DNA of 14,153 bases. Source: Monoraphidium neglectum (taxonomy: Eukaryota > Chlorophyta > Chlorophyceae > Sphaeropleales > Selenastraceae). The stretch spans positions 1-14,153 of the forward strand of contig NW_014012190.1 in the NCBI RefSeq assembly GCF_000611645.1, read 5' to 3'. Shown here piece after piece: positions 8,279-14,153 of the stretch. A program made the translations under genes and the position numbers. The notes beneath the pieces were generated by a model. It saw only the letters and a program-made list of their open reading frames with translations, did not search any database and was not told the DNA's origin. Every line of letters begins with the position of its first letter. The stretch's first letter is position 1.

Positions 8279-9232
8279 GAGGGATGACGGCCTTCTTCGC
8301 TGAGTGACAGTGTGGGCAAAACAGCCAAACCCGCAAAAACAAAAAGCATTCGTGGCGACTGGATTGAGGGCCAGCAGCTGCAGGCGCAGACGAGCGGCAA
8401 CGAGCTGGCGCCTCGCTGCGCCCCTTGCGCACGAGTGGTGAAGGCGGCCTCGCTCACGTGGTGGCGGCAGCTGGTGCTTGGTGTACCCGAGATCAGACAC
8501 ATTCAGGTATGGGCGCCAGCGAGCACCGCGCGCACGTAGCCCTTCTTGCGCGCCGGGTGCCGCCTCCTGCGCGCACGCGCAGCAATCACAAGTCAAGAGA
8601 TGAAAAGGTAGAGAAACCAGCTACAACCTGGCAGCAAGAGGGCAGGCGGCCTCTTGCTCCGATCCAGGCCTACGCCGTCTCCCAATGACCACCGCTGATG
8701 CCGGCGCCGCTGCCGTTGCCGCTGCCGGCCACTGTTGCTGTCAGCGCCGCCTCGCGTGTCAGCCCCTGCTTCCGCCACTGACGTTCCGGCTGGCCTGGCC
8801 GGGCCTATGAAGGGGACCGACCTTAGTTGCTGCTCCATCTTTTCCAGCCGCCCAGCCAGCTGCCGCAGCTCCGCCCGCAGGTCGGCATACTGCTGCCGCA
8901 GCTCGGCCTGCAGGTCGGCCTGCTGCTGCCGCGGCTCCGCCAGAAATCGAACGTGCTGGTGCTGCAGCTGGACTGCATGGACCCGCAGCTCGGCCTTCAG
9001 CTCAGCCAGCAGCTGCTGCTGCAGGTGGCGTATCGCCCACCAAAAGATGCGTGCGTACGCCGCAATAGCCACGGAAAACCACATGCCAGACACATTCTCT
9101 GCCGCGCGGGGGCGGCATCAGTTCGCGAGGCGTGCAACAGCATTGGTATAACGAAGGGCGCCCATAGCAGCGGCTGCGGCGAGAGACTTGCCGCAGCGTT
9201 CTTCCCCTCCTAGCACCCGCCCTGCAGGCCGC
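8279..9232 (-). repeat. Left arm of a large inverted repeat (copy A)
   Basis: The reverse complement of this stretch aligns with 10779-11715 over almost its whole length. Shared blocks include GCGGCCTGCAGGGCGGGTGC at one end, GCGCGGCAG before the open frame, AGGCCGCCTGCCCTC, TTTTCATCTCTTGAC, and GATCTCGGGTACACC near the other end. Identity is clear but well below 100 percent (roughly three quarters by eye, not measured). The two copies are therefore old. No terminal target-site duplication was recognised. Confidence 0.85.
8593..9084 (-). CDS. Hypothetical protein with N-terminal hydrophobic anchor and coiled coil, in repeat copy A
   Basis: An intact 163-residue frame lies in copy A. I take the ATG at 9082-9084; an in-frame GTG three codons upstream is preceded by a TGA. 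Residues 1-18 (MWFSVAIAAYARIFWWAI) form a short hydrophobic, aromatic segment that could anchor a membrane or target an organelle. Residues 19-90 are a Gln/Leu/Ala/Glu-rich coiled coil containing 11-residue repeats (RQQQADLQAEL, RQQYADLRAEL, RQLAGRLEKM). A low-complexity Arg/Gln stretch (RQRQRQRRRHQRW, about 118-130) follows, and the frame ends LFIS. The same frame is largely preserved in copy B, which supports past coding use. It belongs to no family I recognise and is probably a repeat-borne or multicopy gene. Expression is unproven, and an intron beyond the apparent stop is possible. Confidence 0.42.
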   Translation of the reverse strand: MWFSVAIAAYARIFWWAIRHLQQQLLAELKAELRVHAVQLQHQHVRFLAEPRQQQADLQAELRQQYADLRAELRQLAGRLEKMEQQLRSVPFIGPARPAGTSVAEAGADTRGGADSNSGRQRQRQRRRHQRWSLGDGVGLDRSKRPPALLLPGCSWFLYLFIS

Positions 9233-10511
9233 CTACACGGAGTTGCCCCCCAGGTAATGACACACTAAACATACGGTAATCCATCGTTGAGGCGCTCCGG
9301 GGAGCTTCGAGCGGACGTTGGAACTGGCGCTGACCAGGGGACACGTGCACCTTTATTGTAGTGGCACAAACCGTTGGTGGATAACTTTGATATTGAATTT
9401 GATACGGTAATCCACAGCCCCGTGCCGTGGTCGTTGGGTCCCTGCAGAATCAGCACTGCGGTGTGTACGTCAGGTTTGCTAATTGATCATGTTGCCGTAA
9501 GATTAGGTATGTTGTTATACAAGATCCCCGCGGTCACCCGCTCCTGGAGCCATCCAGCCTCATGGGGTGTGACTTTGCACCATCAACGTTGAGTAGAGTG
9601 GACCGGGCGCCGGGCACCCAGTACTGTATGCTTTCAGGACCGGCACCGGGGTCAGGGCACCCGCCCATTCCCCGGCTGCCCCACTGGTGTGGTGAAACTG
9701 GGGACCCCACGCTGGGCGTTTACGGACCCTGAAGTGACGCCCTTAGGCTGCCCTAACACTGTATGACTAGTGGGATTTTAGCGGCCACCGCTCGCCGTTC
9801 AAAGCAGGCGTGCACGTGCCTCACTTGTGTGTTGACCTCCTGCACCTCACTGGTGCCGCCTCTACAACAGAAACAGGCAAAGCTACTGCTTTGCAGGGAT
9901 ACCCCACATGCTTTGGGCACACAGCCGCATGCAACGTTTGCCGTGAGGGTGTCTACGGGGGTGAGCTCCTCCAGGCACGCACCACATGGGAACAGCGTGC
10001 GCCTCACTGCATGCATGCGACTTCGGTCATATATATTGAAGGCTTGGGTCAAGCACGCAATTAAGGCTGTCTCTGCACAACCTGAAATGCGGGCGCGTCT
10101 GCAAACAATTGGCCAGCCAGCGCCCTCGCGCTACGGCAGCTGCGCGCCGCCACTCGCAGCTTGCAGCACAGGTTTGGGGGAGGGGTGCACAGCGTTGGCC
10201 GCGGCGTGCTTCTGCCCTGCGCGGTCCAGTTGACGAGGCCGTGCGTCCAGTGCATTGGTGCTGTTGAGCATGAGGGTGCTGTTAAGCAGCATCGGCGAGG
10301 CAGCAAGCGCATGGCAACAGCGCGCAGGACTGGGCTGCACGCGAGCACATACAGGCGTACGCGCATATGACGGCGTGCAAACACTAAAATCATATGGCAG
10401 ATTGTTGAAGCTTTGAAACATGGCCGGCCGCGCCCAAACACCCGAAAGACTCTAAAATCAGGAAAATCCTTGAACTTTCATTCACAGACGGGCGCGAGCT
10501 TCAGCACCTCT

Positions 10512-10538
10512 CAAGGGGCACATCCGATGTGCCCCTTG
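10512..10538. repeat. Perfect 13-bp hairpin with one-base centre
   Basis: CAAGGGGCACATC at 10512-10524 and GATGTGCCCCTTG at 10526-10538 are exact reverse complements around a single C at 10525. TCAG (10501-10504) and CTGA (10539-10542) could add four more pairs across a seven-base bulge. Such a tight symmetric site could be a protein-binding palindrome or a cruciform; as RNA the loop would have to open by a few pairs. It ends 12 bases before the CTG tract. Confidence 0.8.
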
Positions 10539-10549
10539 CTGAGTCCGCA

Positions 10550-10550
<1 letters not shown>

Positions 10551-10629
<79 letters not shown>

Positions 10630-10667
10630 AGCTGCCGCCGCCGCTGCTGCTGATGATGATGATGATG
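10551..10667. repeat. (CTG)26 trinucleotide tract followed by (ATG)5
   Basis: Seventy-eight bases of uninterrupted CTG (10551-10628) are followed by a short CAG CTG CCG CCG CCG CTG CTG CTG segment and then five ATG repeats (10653-10667). In one + frame this reads poly-Leu then poly-Met; in a - frame, poly-Ser. The host frame (87 codons, 10413-10676) has no other coding support, so this is treated as non-coding. Confidence 0.95.
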
Positions 10668-10778
10668 GAAGATTGACTAAAACTTATAGCTGCCTGCCCT
10701 GAGCCACACACAAACAGCTGTGAGCCTTCATCCACTTTAACATAAAACGCCTATGCGCATCAATTTACCCCACTTGAG

Positions 10779-11715
10779 CGGCCTGCAGGGCGGGTGCTGA
10801 AAGGGGGAAGATGCGGTGGAGAGTCTCTGGCCGCTGCTACACTTTTACACCGATGCTGCTGTGCGCCTCACAAAGTAATGTCACCCCCGCGCGGCAGGAG
10901 ATGTGTCTCGCATGGGGTTTGCTATGGCGACGGCGGCGGCGTGTGCATTTACTGCATCTTGCGGGAGGTGCCGCATGCAGCAATAGCTGATGGCCGAGCT
11001 GCGTAAGCAGCTGGCCGGCCTGCAGGCCAAGGTGCGGCAGCAGGCTGAGCGCGCGGTTGGCAAAGCCAAGCCGCGCGAGGAGCAGCAGCGCAGGTCGGTC
11101 CCCCCGTCCACGGCGCCAGCCAGGCCGGCCGGAACGTCAGCGGACCAGGCGCTGACATGCAGGGCGGCGCTTGGGGCAGCGGCGCTGACTGCACAGCAAC
11201 AGCGGCAGAGGCAGCAGCGACGGCAGCGGCGCCAGCACCAGCGGTGGTCGAGGGGAGAGGGCGTAGCCCTGAATCGGATCAGGAGGCCGCCTGCCCTCCT
11301 GCTGTCGGTCTGGTGCCCTCCTGCTGCCTGGTGCAGGTTGGAGCTCGCTGGTGGCTAGGATGGTTTATCTGCCTTTTCATCTCTTGACGTGTGGTTGCTG
11401 CACGTGCAGGCAGGAGGCGGTGCATGGCGCGCAAGAATGGTTACGTGCGCGCGGTGCCGCCGCCGGCTCCCATCTTTGAATGCATGTGATCTCGGGTACA
11501 CCGAGCACCAGCTGCCGCCACCACATGAGCGAGGCCGCCGCCGCCACTGGTGCGCAAGAGGCGTAGCGAGGCCAGCTCGGCGCAGCACGTCTGCGCCTGC
11601 TCCTCAGCGAGCTGCTGGCTCTCAATCCAGCCACGCCACGAATTTTTCTTCTGTTGCACGGCGGGCTGTCCTGCCCACACTGTCGGTCGCTCAGCGACGA
11701 AGGCCATCATCCCCC
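10779..11715 (+). repeat. Right arm of a large inverted repeat (copy B)
   Basis: This is the counterpart of 8279-9232 in opposite orientation. Relative to copy A it lacks part of the 11-residue coding repeats. It has an insertion near 11304-11360 that includes a second copy of TGCCCTCCTGCTG (11292-11304 and 11314-11326), and four or so extra bases near the CCCACACTGTC block close to 11690. Homology fades after about 11715. Confidence 0.85.
10912..11387 (+). pseudogene. Broken copy of the repeat-borne coiled-coil frame
   Basis: Aligned with the intact frame in copy A, the reading frame starts at ATG 10912-10914 and is interrupted at codon 25 by TAG (10984-10986), where copy A has CAG. One extra codon upstream accounts for the offset. 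After the stop the frame stays open from ATG 10990. It still matches copy A in RSVP, PARPAGTS, QHQRWS and RPPALLL. It then ends at 11356-11358 because of the local insertion, while the ancestral LFIS ending survives in another frame (stop 11385-11387). The hydrophobic N-terminus is also lost (MGFAMATAAACAF). Translation from 10990 could give a 122-residue soluble form, but decay is the simpler reading. Confidence 0.6.
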
Positions 11716-12712
11716 GAAGGGCGTACAGTACAAGGCAATGGTGCAGGGGCGGGCCCCCACTGTGCCTGCCACGGCCCCAAGGTCGGCGGCCGGGGTGTGC
11801 CCACAAAACGGGCAGCCCCGCAGATGGATGCTTTTGTGACGGCACAACAATTGCGGTGTTGATCTTCAAGCGCCTCGCTTTCAGATGTCGGGTCACCTGG
11901 GGTTACGCCAATCAGGCAATCAGAGAGGCAGGGGTTCGAGTCACAGGTTCCGCGTGGGCTAGCAGCACAGGCCACACGCTCCGCATGCCCAGGGAACGGG
12001 AAAGGAGAGGGGACGCAAGGCGGATGCGCTGTCCTGCTAAGACCCGAGTGCTGGCAAACCGTGCAGGCTGCAGCCGTGCCAGGCATGCCGGGGGTTACCT
12101 GGATTTTCGAATGGCTTCAGCTGAGGCGCATCCGTGGAAAGGACGGCACGCTGGCAGCTTTGCAAACCTACAACACTTGGCTGCGGCCTCGTCCGCATGT
12201 GTCGTTTGTGCGTGCACCAATGCAAACCCCCTCTGGGAGGCGGTGGGGTTCCGCAGCATGAGGCGAAGTGCTGCGCTCAACGGGTATGCGACGGGCAAGC
12301 AGGGTGCTAAAACATCATTGGTATTGGCGCGATCGCTAGTCCTCAGCCAGGAGTCTGGGCCTCTTCGCTGGTGTCACTGCGGCTAGCTCGCGCGAACGCC
12401 CGTGGGGCGAAGAACGGGAAAACAGGCTACAGTCGCCCAAGGTGACACTGTTTGTTGCTGAGCGGTGCTTTCTACATTATATATTGGCTAGGCATTCGCT
12501 TACCGGGCTTGCTGATCGGGGCGCTCCCCACGGTTTGCCAGCCTTCGCGGTAGTGATATTTGCCAGGGACGAATCCCTTCATCTTCTTAGAGGTTTTGGA
12601 TACCACACATCATAGCTCCGCCCATCTCGGCTCCAGGCGCTCCCCGTCACTCGGCCGCGGTCCCCCTGTTGCTGGGTTACACGCAGCTCGCGGCCTGGCA
12701 CGCAAATAGGAC
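11716..12712. other. Intergenic region upstream of the hydrolase-like gene
   Basis: No recognised gene. A 278-codon + frame (11550-12386) begins inside repeat copy B and runs on. In the repeat part its amino acids are not conserved with copy A, because small insertions shift the frame, so it is not called. The right end should contain the promoter and leader of the gene starting at 12713. Confidence 0.5.
12476..12486 (+). promoter_or_regulatory. Possible TATA element
   Basis: The AT-rich string attatatattg stands out in GC-rich DNA about 230 bases upstream of the start codon at 12713. It is a plausible TATA box if the leader is about 200 bases long. No other element supports it. Confidence 0.3.
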
Positions 12713-14153
12713 ATGAAGCGCGGGAACGGGTGCCGCTGCTTGGGCGGCGGCACCCTTCCCACGGGCACCGGGGCGGCAGCGTTGCTGTTGGTAGTGGTCG
12801 CGTGGTGCGGCGCCGCCTTGGCGCTGCCGCAGGGCCGCCAGCAGCAGCAGCTGTTCCCGAAGAACCTCGGGAAGGACTTACTGGCCGACGGCCTGAAGCC
12901 AGAGATTGGCGCGTCAGTCATGCTCCTGGGAAAATTTGACTGGGAGTTGGGTGAGTGCCCGGTGGCCTGCGTGGCTGCTGACTGCGGGTGGGGTCCTGGG
13001 GCCGGAAGGCCGGCGGAACAAGCCGCTCCTGTGGCCGCATCGACCCCCTGGCGCATGACACATCTTGTCAGGGGACTTGGTGCCACGCCTGCCCTTTTTG
13101 ACCGATGCCCTCGCCCTTCTGCTCCCTGCGCCCGGCCGGGGAGCAGACAAAACCACGCCGGCGCCTTGGAGTCGGTGCCTCGATCAGACGTGGCGCGCGG
13201 CACAGCGGACGCTCAGCAGTCAGGTGCGCCAAGAATGAAAGCAGGAGGCTCTCCTCGTCTCCATCAGCACGCGCGACGCTGGCGCCGCCCGCTGTCGGCG
13301 GCACCCTGATAGGACCCTGCGTCCCCACGGCACCCTTTTGGGCCCAACAACCGCGCGCACCCGCGCCCGAGCGGGCCCTAACTTGGCAACCCTGCACCAC
13401 ACCGCACCTCACCAAAACGCTCGCACGCCCTCAAACACCCCAGTTGAACTATGTCCCGACACACCATTGGGTGCAGCCGCCCTTTGGCCGCGGCGCAAGC
13501 AACGGGGTCGGCAGCTACTGCCTGATGACTGGCTCCGCCGGCGTCAACACGTGTGTGCCCTGGACGGCGGCGCTCATCGACGAGTTCCGGCAGAGCATGG
13601 CGACATGCTTCGAGGCCGCGCTTACGATGGGGATCACAATCAACATCAGGGCGCACCTGGTGAGGGCCGACAGCCACCAACGATCCTCTCCAGGCGGGGA
13701 AAACCAGGGCGGGCGGTTCTGGCCCGGGTTGGCTACCTGTGGGAGCGCGGGCTAAAACCTGCGGCCGCAGGGCGATTCAGTGCAACAAGTCAGGCCGTGA
13801 TGCGCGCTTCCACCCGCGCCCTGCGCCCGTTCCTCCCTGACACGGCCGCCCGCCGACCCCGCTGTGCGGCCCCCGCCGGCCGCGCGCGCTTGCCGCCTTT
13901 TTTTCTCCCCCAGGACGACTCGTCCCCGGACCGGGCGTGGCGCAACTCCCTGGACTTCCGGCCGGACGTGAAGTATGGTGACGGGGCCAACGCGTTCTCT
14001 TACAATGACATCATGCTGACGCCGATCGCGGACGCGCTGCGCATCGCGCTGGCAAACACCGTGGCGCAGCGCGCGTGGGTGGGGCGGCCGACAATCTACT
14101 TCTCTATGCAGGTGGGGGCGGCCGGCACGCCGGCGCTGCGCGCGGCGTGGGGG
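12713..14153 (+). CDS. Secreted TIM-barrel glycoside hydrolase-like protein (5' part)
   Basis: Exon 1 runs from ATG 12713 to 12961 (or 12950), exon 2 is 13444-13659, and exon 3 is 13914-14111. The gene continues beyond the window, with a probable donor gtgggg at 14112. Residues 1-37 look like a signal peptide: a basic start MKRGNG, the hydrophobic core AAALLLVVVAWCGAALA, and possible cleavage before LPQG. Exon 2 has VQPPFGRGASNGVGSYCLMT, a CVPWT segment, and ends in ITINIRAHL. Exon 3 starts DDSSPDRAWRNSLDF, then FSYNDIMLTPIADAL, and ends TIYFSMQ. The order strand-H(L/V)D, W-R, Y-x(3)-L-x(3)-A is reminiscent of GH113-type TIM-barrel hydrolases, but the catalytic acids would lie to the right. 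I infer an extracellular or cell-wall enzyme; substrate unknown. Exons 2 and 3 are solid; the exon 1 junction is uncertain. Confidence 0.6.

Larger units (their letters stand above)
9233..10778. other. Spacer between the inverted repeat arms, no recognised gene
   Basis: About 1.5 kb of moderately GC-rich DNA contains only short overlapping open frames. ATACGGTAATCCA-like segments recur near 9271 and 9402, and there is a TCAACGTTGA palindrome at 9583-9592. A TATA-like string (catatatattg) lies near 10029, and the hairpin and CTG tract are listed separately. I see no transposase, reverse transcriptase or other mobility protein in any frame. Confidence 0.5.

Noticed and set aside
8264..8596. Frame beyond the stop of copy A (DLGYTKHQLPPPRERGR) shared with copy B
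   Set aside because: Similar residues occur in both copies (DLGYT.HQLPPP.ERGR), but the opposite strand is equally conserved and frameshifts follow, so it may be repeat homology rather than coding.
10413..10676. Poly-Leu/poly-Met protein (or poly-Ser on the other strand)
   Set aside because: It is translation of the CTG and ATG tracts; the non-repeat part of the frame is short and unsupported.
11930..11950. GGTTCGAGTC, resembling a tRNA B-box
   Set aside because: The flanking T-stem does not pair and no cloverleaf could be drawn.
11550..12386. 278-codon open frame on the + strand
   Set aside because: It starts inside repeat copy B. Small insertions relative to copy A shift the frame in the shared part, so the amino acids are not conserved and the rest matches nothing known.
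1..14153. CRISPR arrays, bacterial operons, IS elements, viral replication genes
   Set aside because: No regularly spaced direct repeats, ribosome-binding-site-led gene clusters, or transposase, integrase or polymerase motifs were seen. All recognisable genes are intron-split eukaryotic genes.

Overview
The window looks like nuclear DNA of a GC-rich green alga (Chlorophyta, perhaps Sphaeropleales or Chlamydomonadales). Genes are split by many short introns with GTG-type donors (gtgggc, gtgcgt, gtgagc) and CAG acceptors, proteins are rich in Ala, Arg and Pro, and AC, CTG and GC microsatellites are frequent. No bacterial-style operon, CRISPR array, rRNA or convincing tRNA is visible. The lineage is inferred from style only.

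Layout. (1) Bases 1-1274, + strand: the last three exons of a replication factor C small subunit (human RFC4 / yeast Rfc2 type), complete at the stop and running off the left edge. (2) 1275-2556: a tail-to-tail intergenic region with three CCAACATTGG motifs lying within a small inverted structure. (3) 2557-6990, - strand: a complete nine-exon gene that I reconstructed exon by exon. All eight junctions keep the frame and give a 365-residue, charged, helical protein that I do not recognise. (4) 6991-12712: 5.7 kb without a recognisable conserved gene and visibly lower in GC. It holds two copies of a roughly 0.95 kb repeat in inverted orientation (8279-9232 and 10779-11715). The left copy has an intact open frame for a 163-residue membrane-anchor plus coiled-coil protein. 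The right copy has the same frame broken by a TAG. The 1.5 kb between them carries a perfect hairpin and a (CTG)26 tract. (5) 12713-14153, + strand: the 5' part of a secreted protein resembling a TIM-barrel glycoside hydrolase, running off the right edge.

The three real genes have unrelated roles (DNA replication, unknown cytosolic, secreted hydrolase) and no shared pathway is suggested. The most unusual material is the inverted repeat pair with its open frame, the unrecognised nine-exon gene with a 26-nt microexon and a perfectly duplicated splice donor, and several hairpin-forming sequences in the intergenic DNA.
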